From assembly GCF_015775515.1 (NCBI RefSeq), contig NZ_CP065383.1, forward strand, positions 434,001 to 498,000: DNA of 64,000 bases, given 5' to 3'. Both the position numbers and the translations under genes were made by a program. Within the stretch, counting starts at the first letter, position 1. Every line of letters starts with the position of its first letter. This document shows, in pieces, positions 11,010 to 19,252 of this stretch. Under the pieces are notes generated by a model. The model was not told the DNA's origin and did not search any database. It saw nothing but the letters and a program-made list of their open reading frames with translations. This DNA comes from Atribacter laminatus. Its GTDB lineage: Bacteria > Atribacterota > Atribacteria > Atribacterales > Atribacteraceae.

Positions 11010-11777
11010 TTACATCTTCAACATTACGCCATATTTCCATTGATTTTTTTCTAAATCTTGAATCGATTTGACTATGTAATCCACCAGAACATTAAACATC
11101 TTTTTGCCTTTTTCCGCAGTTCCTTTGGTCGGGTCACCAGTCGCTCCATAGGGTGTTATTTCATTAAATTTCCATTTAATGTCCAATCCCTCCGGGAGAT
11201 CGGGGACTACTCCCTGTGCTTCTTCCGGCTGGCATAATTCTGGAAATAGATATAAGGAAATCGATGTTTCTCCTTCCCCAGCATGACCCAATCCATTCCA
11301 GACTTCAAAAGTATCTTGAGGCAAAAGCTCTCCGGCTTTGACCCACCAGGCATCTAAAGAAGCGATAAAAACATCTGGGTGAGCAACTTTCACCGAACGA
11401 GCAGCAATTTCAATCGGTGCGATGTTTCCATCATGACCATTGATGATAATAATTCGATTGATTCCCTGGCGAATAGTAGAATTGAGTATGTCTTTCAAAA
11501 CCTCAATTAAAACTTCGGGTCTGAGGGTTAAAGTAAAGGGGAAATCATCATAATGATAACTGACTCCGACGTTCACTGGGGGAAGAACTAACATTCCATC
11601 AACTTTTTGGGCGACTGCCATAGCAATCCCATGAGATACCAAAGTATCATTACCAAAAGGAAGGTGGAATCCGTGATTCTCTGCCGATCCCACTCCAAAA
11701 ATTGCTTTGTTAAACTTACCTTCTTTAAATTGAGTATAAGTCATCTCTGGATGATATACTTTTTTTGACATACTCAT
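11010..11777 (-). CDS. Creatininase-family amidohydrolase
   Basis: The 255-residue protein carries the family's metal-binding set: GSAENHGFHLPFGND (Glu, His, Asp), IINGHDGN and GHAGEGETS. Members hydrolyse creatinine or N-formyl groups (for example the riboflavin-pathway FAPy hydrolase ArfB and mycofactocin MftE), so the substrate is not determined by family. It is the last gene of the Liv-type transporter operon, 10 bases after livM. That suggests it cleaves an amide or cyclic amide brought in by that transporter. The ATG has a GGGATGAGT-type site. Confidence 0.8.
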   Translation of the reverse strand: MSMSKKVYHPEMTYTQFKEGKFNKAIFGVGSAENHGFHLPFGNDTLVSHGIAMAVAQKVDGMLVLPPVNVGVSYHYDDFPFTLTLRPEVLIEVLKDILNSTIRQGINRIIIINGHDGNIAPIEIAARSVKVAHPDVFIASLDAWWVKAGELLPQDTFEVWNGLGHAGEGETSISLYLFPELCQPEEAQGVVPDLPEGLDIKWKFNEITPYGATGDPTKGTAEKGKKMFNVLVDYIVKSIQDLEKNQWKYGVMLKM

Positions 11778-11787
11778 CCCTTCTTTC

Positions 11788-12774
11788 TTATCTTTTCAGT
11801 TGTCTTTTTCCCATAATACCTTCGGGTTTCCAGAGCATAATGATAATGAGGAGAGCAGCATAAACCAATTCGATAAAACCATAGACTTTCAGGTGTTCTT
11901 CGACTGGTTTAAGTGCATAACGAAATGCCATTAAAGAGAATGTCCCAACTAAAGGTCCGCTCATGGTGCCCATTCCCCCCACAATAAGCATGATCACTAT
12001 TTGGAAGGTCATGGTAAAGGAAAACTCAAAAGGCCGTATCGCTTTGGTAAAATGAGCAAATAAACCACCAGCCACTCCGGCAAAAAAAGCCCCAACGACA
12101 AAAGACATCAGTTTATATTTCATCGGAAAAATACCCAGAACCTGAGAGGCGGTTTCATCATCTCGAATTGCCATCATGGCACGTCCAAAACGGGAATGAA
12201 CTATTCTCCAAACCACATAAATTGCGATGAGAAGCCATAAATAGGTCCAATAAATATTGGTATAAGAAGGTATGGCATTGATCCCCATTGATCCCCGGGT
12301 GATCCCTTTGAGAGTTTTGGCAAAGGTAGTCACTATGACCATAAATCCCAACGAAGCGACAGAAAGATAATGCCCTCTTAACCGGAGAACTGGGGCTCCA
12401 ATTATCACTGCTGATAGGGCAGCAAAAAGCCCTCCGACGATTAAAGCAATGATAAAGGGCATAGCTCCATCGGCGCCTGCCAAAAAAGAGGGTAAAAGCG
12501 GAAGTTCGTATGACTCCCTCAGATGGAGCGGAAAAGCCAGCAAGGTAGAAGTATAAGCCCCAATTGCCATAAATGCAGCATGGCCAAGAGAAAAAAGACC
12601 AGTATATCCATTGGTCAAGTTGAGACTGACGGTGGCGATTGAATAGATACCCATCAGGACAATAATATGAATGAGGTATCGATTAAGAGTCTGGGAAAAA
12701 ATGAAGATGATAAGGAAGAGGAGACAACCTCCAATTATGAACCAAAATTCCGGGATAATTCTCTTCTGGTTCAT
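11788..12774 (-). CDS. livM: Branched-chain amino acid-type ABC transporter permease LivM
   Basis: The 328-residue membrane protein has about eight to ten hydrophobic segments and the LivM hallmark NLTNGYTGLFSLGHAAFMAIGAY near residue 50. The cytoplasmic loop GRAMMAIRDDETASQVLGI is the EAA-like contact with the ATPases. It pairs with LivH. The ATG overlaps the end of livH by four bases (translational coupling). Confidence 0.9.
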   Translation of the reverse strand: MNQKRIIPEFWFIIGGCLLFLIIFIFSQTLNRYLIHIIVLMGIYSIATVSLNLTNGYTGLFSLGHAAFMAIGAYTSTLLAFPLHLRESYELPLLPSFLAGADGAMPFIIALIVGGLFAALSAVIIGAPVLRLRGHYLSVASLGFMVIVTTFAKTLKGITRGSMGINAIPSYTNIYWTYLWLLIAIYVVWRIVHSRFGRAMMAIRDDETASQVLGIFPMKYKLMSFVVGAFFAGVAGGLFAHFTKAIRPFEFSFTMTFQIVIMLIVGGMGTMSGPLVGTFSLMAFRYALKPVEEHLKVYGFIELVYAALLIIIMLWKPEGIMGKRQLKR

Positions 12775-13676
12775 ACTCGAATCTCCTCCTTTACTCCCAT
12801 AATCCCTGAGGGCTTAATGAGTAAAACTAAAATAAGAATAGCAAAAACGATTCCATCCCGATATTCGGCAAATCGAGTAGGAAGTAATGCTACCGAGAGT
12901 ATCTCGGCTACACCTAAAATAAAACCACCTAACATTGCTCCAGGTACGCTTCCCACCCCTCCAACCACGACAGCTACAAACGCTTTTACACCGGTTAAAA
13001 ATCCCATATCATAAGAAATTTGTCCATATTTTGCACCCCAAAAAAAACCGGTAAAGGCAGCAATTGCTGAACCCAAAACAAAGGCAACCGATATAACCTT
13101 ATTGATTTCGATACCCATCATGTTGGCTACTTCCAAATTTTCTGCAGTTGCTCTCATCGCAATCCCCATTTTGCTTTTTTTGATAAAAAGCGAAAAGGCG
13201 ATCATAATTGCTATTGAAGATACAATGATGAATAGATCGATTGACCGAAAAGTTAAAAGTTGCGTTCGATAAAGAATATTTAAATAATCGGGAGTTTTAA
13301 ATGCATAGGGTTGGGGAGAAACTATTAATTTTAAAAAATTCTCAATAAAAGTATAAAAACCAATCGAGGTAATCAATAAAGCAACTTCCGGCCCCCCGCG
13401 CAGCTTTCGATAGGCTACAATATCTAAAACTAAGCCCATTAAACTGCCAAATCCGATTACCAAAAAAATACCTGCAATAAAGGGGAATCCATAACTGATA
13501 CTCACGAAGTACACAAAAAAAGCCCCTAAAGTGATGAGTGCCCCGTGAGCAAAGTTGATTAGTCGTAATATTCCATAGACAACCGTCATTCCCAATGCCA
13601 ACAAGGAATAAATACAACCTAAAATGACACCATTCATCGTTTGTTGTAAAACATAGCCCAGTGAAAACATAATCAA
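12771..13676 (-). CDS. livH: Branched-chain amino acid-type ABC transporter permease LivH
   Basis: The 301-residue permease contains the LivH motif GMTVVYGILRLINFAHGALITLGAF and the coupling loop GIAMRATAENLEVANMMGI. It has about eight transmembrane stretches. It overlaps livF upstream by four bases (its ATG within the livF end) and livM downstream by four bases. Substrate specificity is set by the binding protein and cannot be read from the permease. Confidence 0.9.
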   Translation of the reverse strand: MIMFSLGYVLQQTMNGVILGCIYSLLALGMTVVYGILRLINFAHGALITLGAFFVYFVSISYGFPFIAGIFLVIGFGSLMGLVLDIVAYRKLRGGPEVALLITSIGFYTFIENFLKLIVSPQPYAFKTPDYLNILYRTQLLTFRSIDLFIIVSSIAIMIAFSLFIKKSKMGIAMRATAENLEVANMMGIEINKVISVAFVLGSAIAAFTGFFWGAKYGQISYDMGFLTGVKAFVAVVVGGVGSVPGAMLGGFILGVAEILSVALLPTRFAEYRDGIVFAILILVLLIKPSGIMGVKEEIRV

Positions 13677-14386
13677 CCTCCCAGATAAACCTTTCTCACA
13701 TCTTCAAGAGATTCAATTTCTTTGGGGATTCCCTCCAATTTCACATTGCCAGTTTCAATAAGGTAAACGTAATTGGAAACTCGTATCGCCATCGTGGCAT
13801 TTTGCTCAACCAGAAGTATGGTAACACCTTGCTTTAAAATCTCTTGGATCAATTCATAGAGCTCTCGGACTACCAAAGGAGCCAAACCCAAAGAAGGCTC
13901 ATCTAAAAGCATGAGTTTTGGTCGTGACATTAAACCTCTGCCGATTGCTAACATTTGCTGTTCCCCGCCGCTCAGCGTACCAGCTATTTGGTTCTCCCTT
14001 TCTTTAAGTCGAGGAAATAGGGAGTACGATTTTTCCAAATCTGAATTAATTTCTTGTTCATCACTCCGATGATAAGCTCCTAAAAAAAGATTTTCCCTCA
14101 CAGTTAAACGATTAAAAATACCCCTTCCCTCAGGAACCAAACATATTTCCTTGCGAACCCGTTGTGGAGTCGGCATCCGGGTAATGTCTTCATCACGATA
14201 AACAATGCTTCCATTCACCGGTTTTAGAATCCCCATAATTGTTTTTAAAGTGGTTGTTTTCCCAGCACCGTTTGCCCCGATGAGGGATACTATTTGACCG
14301 GTTTTCACTTCGATTGAAATATCTTGAAGGGCTGGTATGACTCCGTATTTCACACTAAGATTTTTAACTTTAAGCAATGGTATCAC
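13673..14386 (-). CDS. livF: ABC transporter ATP-binding protein LivF
   Basis: The 237-residue ATPase has Walker A GANGAGKTT, the Q-loop region, signature LSGGEQQM, Walker B LMLLDEPSLG and the switch histidine region LLVEQNA, which has Gln-Asn in place of His as in other LivF proteins. It starts 17 bases inside the end of livG. Together with LivG it forms the heterodimeric motor. Confidence 0.92.
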   Translation of the reverse strand: MIPLLKVKNLSVKYGVIPALQDISIEVKTGQIVSLIGANGAGKTTTLKTIMGILKPVNGSIVYRDEDITRMPTPQRVRKEICLVPEGRGIFNRLTVRENLFLGAYHRSDEQEINSDLEKSYSLFPRLKERENQIAGTLSGGEQQMLAIGRGLMSRPKLMLLDEPSLGLAPLVVRELYELIQEILKQGVTILLVEQNATMAIRVSNYVYLIETGNVKLEGIPKEIESLEDVRKVYLGG

Positions 14387-15149
14387 CCGTTCCTAAATAG
14401 GCTTCAATAACCTGAGGATTATTTTGTATTTCTTCAGGAGTACCCTGGGCAATCACTGAACCATAGTCTAATACCTGAACAATACCGGCTAAACCCATTA
14501 CAAAAGGCATTCGATGCTCAACGATAACCAGAGTAAGACGGAATTTCTCCTTAATTTGAAGAATAAGCCGGGCTAAATCTTCTGACTCCCCAGTATTCAT
14601 TCCTGCCGATGGCTCATCCAAAAGAACTACCTTTGGATCGGTCATCAAGGCTCGAGCAATATCTAATTTTCTTTGTAAACCATAGGGTAAATTGGTCGCT
14701 AATTCGTCTTTATATTGAGTTAAGCCAAAAATATCCAACATGGTATCAACTTTCTTTTGCATTTCTCTTTCGGAGTGAAAAAAACCTGGTAAGTTCGAAA
14801 GTGAAGAAACAAAAGAATAATACAGATGGATATGGTTAGCAATTTTTAAATTCATCTCAACACTAAGCGATGGAAAAAGACGGAGATTCTGGAAGGTTCG
14901 AGTCAAACCAACCCGGGTTATCTGATCGGGTCGAAATTGAGTAATATCAATTTGATTAAAAACGATACGACCTCGATTGGGTTTTAAAACTCCACTTAAA
15001 AGATTAAAAATTGTGGTTTTTCCAGCACCATTAGGACCTATAAGTCCGTAAATCATTCCCAGGGGAAGCTCGAGATAATAATCATTTACTGCAGTAAGGC
15101 CCCCAAAACTTTTCCACAAATCAGTTACTTTCAATATTGGTTCAGGCAT
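14370..15149 (-). CDS. livG: ABC transporter ATP-binding protein LivG
   Basis: The 259-residue ATPase has Walker A GPNGAGKTT, the LivG-type signature LPYGLQRKLDIARAL, Walker B VVLLDEPSAGMN and switch IVEHRM. The long helical insertion (residues about 95-140) is normal for LivG. It is preceded by a hairpin that separates it from the much more highly expressed type of gene, livK. Confidence 0.92.
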   Translation of the reverse strand: MPEPILKVTDLWKSFGGLTAVNDYYLELPLGMIYGLIGPNGAGKTTIFNLLSGVLKPNRGRIVFNQIDITQFRPDQITRVGLTRTFQNLRLFPSLSVEMNLKIANHIHLYYSFVSSLSNLPGFFHSEREMQKKVDTMLDIFGLTQYKDELATNLPYGLQRKLDIARALMTDPKVVLLDEPSAGMNTGESEDLARLILQIKEKFRLTLVIVEHRMPFVMGLAGIVQVLDYGSVIAQGTPEEIQNNPQVIEAYLGTGDTIA

Positions 15150-15244
15150 TTCTTTCTCCGTTCATAAGTCTATCATGATAGACTGCCATGGTATGACAAT
15201 CTAAATTTTTTAAAGGAAATGACGAAGGAAAGATAGGATAAAAC

Positions 15245-15276
15245 AAAAGCGGACTCAAATATTTGAGTCCGCTTTT
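15245..15276 (-). terminator. Intercistronic hairpin between livK and livG
   Basis: A perfect 32-base palindrome (AAAAGCGGACTCAAAT and its complement) starts nine bases after the livK stop. On the transcript it is followed by TTTTGTTTT. It probably acts as a partial terminator or 3'-end stabiliser, giving excess binding protein over transporter. Confidence 0.7.
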
Positions 15277-15284
15277 AGAAAAGA

Positions 15285-16454
15285 TTATTTTGCAATAGTT
15301 GGATCGGACAAATACTCTGGAGCAATTTGTTTTACTGTGACAAAATTTCCATCTTTCACTTCGATAACTGAAACTGACTTATTTGGAATCTGGCTACCAC
15401 CTTCATAGCTAATAGTTCCAGATACTCCCGCAAAATCTTTAATTTGGGCTAAACCTTCTGGAATTTTGTCTGGGGCATCACTTCCAACTATTTCAATTGC
15501 TTTTGCCACTAATTTCACTGCATCATATCCTAATGCTGCAAAAGCGTTCTCGGGTGGATTCCCATACATGGCCTGGTAATCAGCCTTGAATTGCTGAATA
15601 ATTGGGCTGGGATCTTCTAATGAAACGTGAGTAGCAAAAATGACGCCTTCAGCAGCTTCTCCACCGGTTTCGACTAAAAGTGGCGTATCAAAACCATCTT
15701 CGCCATACATAGGGATTGTAACTCCATTATCTCGCAATTGCTTGGCAATTAAACCACAGTTATCAGGTATGGCACCGACATATACAAAATCTACTTCGCC
15801 TCTATCTTGATATTCTTTTAATCGAGCAGACATGGCGGAGAAATCTTTCCAGGTTACTTCAAAGTAGTCTTCGTAAACAACTTCGCCACCGTAGTGTTTT
15901 AAAGCATCGGCAAAGAAAGCACATACAGCAACACTAAAATCAACTGCCGTATCTACCCAAATAACGCCTCTTTTCAACCCAAGGTCCCTCACGGCATATT
16001 CGGCTATTGCTGATGCTTGAGCATTATCTCCAAAGCAAGCTAGCCAAGCCCCAAAACGCTCGGGGATACGAGGATGGGTAGCTCCTGGAGTCATAAAAGG
16101 AACTCCGTATTCTTTTGCCATCGAAGCAGCAATATTCACCCAATGGGTATCTCCGTAACCGATTAAAGCTGATACTTTTTCATTTTCAATTAATCGAACA
16201 ACAGCAGCACTGGTTTCTCCCTCGTCAGCCTTGGTATCAACAACTTTCAAGTCTATCTGACGACCCAACACACCCCCAGCTTTATTAATTTGTTCGGCTG
16301 CCAATTTCGCACCATTGGCACTAGGGTTATCAATTGATGCCCAAGGACCGGTAAGATTCATAACTATACCAATTTTCACCGGTTCTTGTGCAAAGGCTAA
16401 TGTTCCTGCCATTACAATGAATAAAGAAATCACTATAATAAGTATTCTTTTCAT
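15285..16454 (-). CDS. livK: Branched-chain amino acid-type ABC transporter substrate-binding protein
   Basis: The 389-residue periplasmic-binding protein of the Peripla_BP_6 type has a cleavable signal peptide (hydrophobic core to AFA-QEP, about residue 22). The first lobe opens with VKIGIVMNLTGPWASID and the second lobe carries AALGYDAVKLVAKAIE. LivK-type proteins also bind amides, urea and aromatic acids, and the tryptophan- and aspartate-rich pocket segments (GDTHWVNIA, WVDTAVDFS) do not identify the ligand. It is first in the operon with a strong promoter. The ATG is preceded by GGAGGAGGACAG. Confidence 0.88.
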   Translation of the reverse strand: MKRILIIVISLFIVMAGTLAFAQEPVKIGIVMNLTGPWASIDNPSANGAKLAAEQINKAGGVLGRQIDLKVVDTKADEGETSAAVVRLIENEKVSALIGYGDTHWVNIAASMAKEYGVPFMTPGATHPRIPERFGAWLACFGDNAQASAIAEYAVRDLGLKRGVIWVDTAVDFSVAVCAFFADALKHYGGEVVYEDYFEVTWKDFSAMSARLKEYQDRGEVDFVYVGAIPDNCGLIAKQLRDNGVTIPMYGEDGFDTPLLVETGGEAAEGVIFATHVSLEDPSPIIQQFKADYQAMYGNPPENAFAALGYDAVKLVAKAIEIVGSDAPDKIPEGLAQIKDFAGVSGTISYEGGSQIPNKSVSVIEVKDGNFVTVKQIAPEYLSDPTIAK

Positions 16455-16491
16455 AAATATACTGTCCTCCTCCTAAATAATATTTTTATTA

Positions 16492-16520
16492 TTTATACCT
16501 TCAAGGACACCATTCGTCAA
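16492..16520 (-). promoter_or_regulatory. Promoter of the liv operon
   Basis: Read on the minus strand, TTGACG (16515-16520) and TATAAA (16492-16497) are 17 bases apart. This near-consensus promoter lies about 35 bases before the livK start. A short AT-rich inverted repeat (AAATAAT/ATTATTT) lies between it and the ribosome site. The rest of the 300-base gap up to the tRNA-Ser gene shows no other structure I can name. Confidence 0.7.
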
Positions 16521-16759
16521 TATTAAAATGGCTTGTAAAGGAATTTGTTTTTTATTTTTGAGCATTTATTCCTCTTTATAAATAAGAGATTTGTTTCTTA
16601 TTTGAGAGATAAAACAACCTTCTTTGCTGATAGTAAATGGTTACGCCTTGAAGTTAAGATTCGATCGTTTTTTTAAAAAATCTGAGTAGGGGTTAGGTGC
16701 TTTTCTTTATAAGGAAAATCCCTTTCATATACTTCGAATTATACTCCTTTTTTCCTCAA

Positions 16760-16853
16760 TGGCGGAGAGGGTGGGATTCGAACCCACGAGACAGTTCAGC
16801 ACTGCCTACTCGATTTCGAGTCGAGCGCCTTCGTCCAACTCGGCCACCTCTCC
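16760..16853 (-). tRNA. tRNA-Ser (CGA)
   Basis: The acceptor GGAGAGG pairs with CCTCTCC, the discriminator is G and CCA is encoded. The anticodon stem CTCGA pairs with TCGAG around loop CTCGAAA, giving anticodon CGA. A long variable arm (AGGCAGTGCTGAACTGTCT) confirms a class II serine tRNA. The 5' half overlaps the end of tadA on the same strand. Confidence 0.95.
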
Positions 16854-17297
16854 AATACCCCTTTTTTTCTTAAAATACAGTCTTAATAATTGGCTGCAAC
16901 GATCTTCATAAATTCCGTTATATACTTCAACAGAATGATTAAACAGTTTTTTGCTGAAAAGGTCAAGAACACTTCCGGCAACACCAGTTTTGGGATCTTT
17001 GGCACCATAGAATAACTTCCGAATGCGAGCCTGGATAATTGCACCAGCACACATCAAACATGGTTCCAATGTGACATATAAGTCACAGCCCTCCAATCTC
17101 CAGCTACCTAGAACCTGTGAAGCTTTCTGAATTGCCTCAATTTCAGCATGAGAAGTTATTTCTTGTTTTTGTTCACGACGATTATGACCAACACTTATTA
17201 ATTGGTCCCCTCGAATAATACAGGCTCCGACTGGAACCTCATCTTCGTCATAGGCTTTCTGGGCTTCTTCAAGAGCAAATTTCATCCCATCAATCAT
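16806..17297 (-). CDS. tadA: tRNA-specific adenosine deaminase TadA
   Basis: The 163-residue zinc deaminase has the catalytic HAE (His50, Glu52) and PCLMC (Cys80, Cys83) set plus the TadA-type start DGMKFALEEAQKAY. It converts A34 to inosine in tRNA-Arg(ACG). The last 15 or so residues and the stop codon are read from the tRNA-Ser gene (16806-16853), so the two genes overlap by 48 bases on one strand. The conserved domain ends before the overlap (near LRLYFKKKR). The overlapped tail is therefore probably dispensable, and expression of tRNA-Ser from the tadA transcript would sever the messenger. Confidence 0.9.
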   Translation of the reverse strand: MIDGMKFALEEAQKAYDEDEVPVGACIIRGDQLISVGHNRREQKQEITSHAEIEAIQKASQVLGSWRLEGCDLYVTLEPCLMCAGAIIQARIRKLFYGAKDPKTGVAGSVLDLFSKKLFNHSVEVYNGIYEDRCSQLLRLYFKKKRGIGEVAELDEGARLEIE

Positions 17298-18240
17298 AAT
17301 CTTTAAGAACCTCGCTCTAAACTAACAACGGTATCTTATCAATTTTTAAAAAGAAAATACAGTACTGCTCTGATTTGCTCATCAAACCTTTTTTATGATA
17401 TAAATAACTACATACTTTTTTTTGGATAGTGATACTGCCTGGCAATATTATATGAAGTTGGAAAATGCCTGTCTAAAGCTATCATCCCAAGAGCCCAACC
17501 GTTTTTGACTTGAATGGTGGGGCAATCTCATCAGCACACTCCGAAATTCTGTGGAGCGTATTGTGCAGCGTGAGAATCTTATTTTTTTCAGTTCCATAGT
17601 CTATAAAGGATCAGGCCCTCACGGCTTCTTAAAAATGAAGCCTCAGGATGACGCCTTTTTTTATAATTCTTTAGTAGGTGCTTGATTTATCATGCCCGTG
17701 GGTTTTTAGGATTGACATTCATGCTGCGAAGAAGCAGCAGTTTAGAATGAAAATATATAACCAAGAGCCAATATCCCCCTTTTGCAAAGGGGGTAAGGGG
17801 GATTTGAGTTTTTTTTACTGCTCCGTCATTGCGAGGAGTCTAACTGTTCTTTGGTTGGACGACGTGGCAATCTCTTTCATTATTTTTTTAAAAATAATAA
17901 AAGAATGGGATCCCCACGCGGAAAAGCACCGCTCAGAATGACCGATTAAAGAATTCATTTTTAGGTATTTTTAGGATAGACCCTTATGCTTTATAGCAAC
18001 ACCAAATGAGGATGAAAATAGGTATTTCCCTCACCTTAATCCTCTCCCGCCAGGGGAGAGGAAAGAAAAAGGAAAAGGAAAAAGGAGAAGGTGAGGATGA
18101 GGGTGAAAGTCCAAGATTCGACATGCCATGGCATGTCGCTACTTTAATCAGGTGCAATAAAACAAGCGAACAGATGGGTCTCCAAGATAAAATGTATATC
18201 CTTTAATATGAATTTAATGGTAGGTCATATACTCTATAAA
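17298..18240. repeat. Intergenic repeat island 1
   Basis: This 950-base gap holds no credible gene. In order I see a degenerate hairpin unit (17520-17580), a unit with inner stem GGCTTC/GAAGCC (about 17610-17650) and relics of the GGGCATGATAAATCAAGC repeat (17680-17700). A CCCCCTTTTGC/GCAAAGGGGG palindrome follows (17776-17800). Next is a full nested hairpin with outer ATTGC/GCAAT at 17828/17867 and inner GTCTAAC/GTTGGAC at 17838/17854. Then come a reverse unit (17895-17940), a GGATAGACC...GATGAAAATA unit (17970-18025), a CCTCTCCC/GGGAGAGG unit and the 20-bp palindrome at 18119. Confidence 0.75.
18119..18138. repeat. 20-bp perfect palindrome, copy 1
   Basis: CGACATGCCATGGCATGTCG, the same in eight places. 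This copy is in opposite orientation to the others as judged by flanks (ATT before, CTAC after). Confidence 0.95.
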
Positions 18241-18250
18241 AAAGGAGGAG

Positions 18251-19252
18251 ATGATTATAAATAAAATCCTCGTTGCATTCAGTAAGAAGATATTTGAAGA
18301 AAGAGAAAAGAATTTTTATTCCAATAGACCCGATTTACAGGGAAAAACGGTTTCTATGGTTATCGAAGCTTTAGAGCAAAAAGGTTGGGATTGTCATCAG
18401 CTCAACGTTGATGTTCCACTTATCGAACTCGTTCCCTCCCTCTCCAATCAAAATGCGAATTTTGTTTTTAATCTTGCGGTTTGCTCAGCAGAAGCTTATG
18501 ATCAAGCTTTCTTGCCATCTTTATTAGACGCTTTAAACATCCCTTATCTTGGCTCTAATTCTACTATTCACTCCTTATGTCTCGATCGAGCTCTTACCAA
18601 ACTCTCCATGAGGGGCATTGGTATTCCCACCACCTCATCGATTCAATGGTCGCCTGGTGATTCCTTACCTGATGGTCTTGATTATCCTTATATAATAAAA
18701 TCTCGCTTTCGTAATCACTGCCAAAAGGTATCATCAGATTCAATAGTCAATGACCAGGAAAGCCTTTTAAAAAAAGCTGAGGAAATTTTTACCCAAACCA
18801 ACGAGAAAGTGTTGATTGAAAAATTCGTTGAAGGTCGAGAAATGGTGATTGGTCTCTGGGGAAATGGGAATAATCCCGAAGTTCTTCCTATTATGGAATT
18901 AAATCTCTCCCGAGAAAAACCTCTTTTTGATGCCGAAATCGAAAGCAAAAAAGGATACGTTGACGATATATCCTGCCCAGTAAAATTAAGTGATGAACAC
19001 AAAACCATGCTGGAAAGCATGGCTATTAAAATTTTCCGTGAACTTAACCTTAAAGATTTTGCGACTTTCCACCTCATTTTTGATCAAAAAGAAAACCTGC
19101 CTCTCTTTTTTGAAATAAACGCTCTGCCACTGCTCCACTACAAACATAGTGCTTTCCCAGAAATGTGCTCTTACCATGGCATAGAATATCCTGTAATGAT
19201 AAAAAAACTCCTACAAATAGCTCTGGAAAGGAAAAAAAATGAGCGTCATTGA
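18251..19252 (+). CDS. D-Ala-D-Ala ligase-like ATP-grasp enzyme, substrate unknown
   Basis: The 333-residue protein follows the Ddl plan: an N-terminal lobe, then ATP-grasp lysines in YPYIIKSRF, the adenine-binding strand VLIEKFVEGREM and the metal-binding FFEINALPLLHYKHSAFP, which mirrors the Ddl FxEINTLPG...HS(L)FP. The Ddl substrate loop HGxxGEDG is replaced by NLAVCSAEAYDQAF, so it is probably not a cell-wall Ddl. ATP-grasp ligases of this type join a carboxylate to an amine. Its stop overlaps the next gene by 14 bases, placing it in one operon with an opine-dehydrogenase-like and a B12 enzyme. The GGAGG site is only two bases from the ATG, unusually close. Confidence 0.75.
   Translation: MIINKILVAFSKKIFEEREKNFYSNRPDLQGKTVSMVIEALEQKGWDCHQLNVDVPLIELVPSLSNQNANFVFNLAVCSAEAYDQAFLPSLLDALNIPYLGSNSTIHSLCLDRALTKLSMRGIGIPTTSSIQWSPGDSLPDGLDYPYIIKSRFRNHCQKVSSDSIVNDQESLLKKAEEIFTQTNEKVLIEKFVEGREMVIGLWGNGNNPEVLPIMELNLSREKPLFDAEIESKKGYVDDISCPVKLSDEHKTMLESMAIKIFRELNLKDFATFHLIFDQKENLPLFFEINALPLLHYKHSAFPEMCSYHGIEYPVMIKKLLQIALERKKNERH

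Noticed and set aside
17298-18250. Cobalamin riboswitch upstream of the B12-type operon
   Set aside because: No B12-box-like conserved sequence was recognised and the region is filled with repeats. A covariance search would be decisive.
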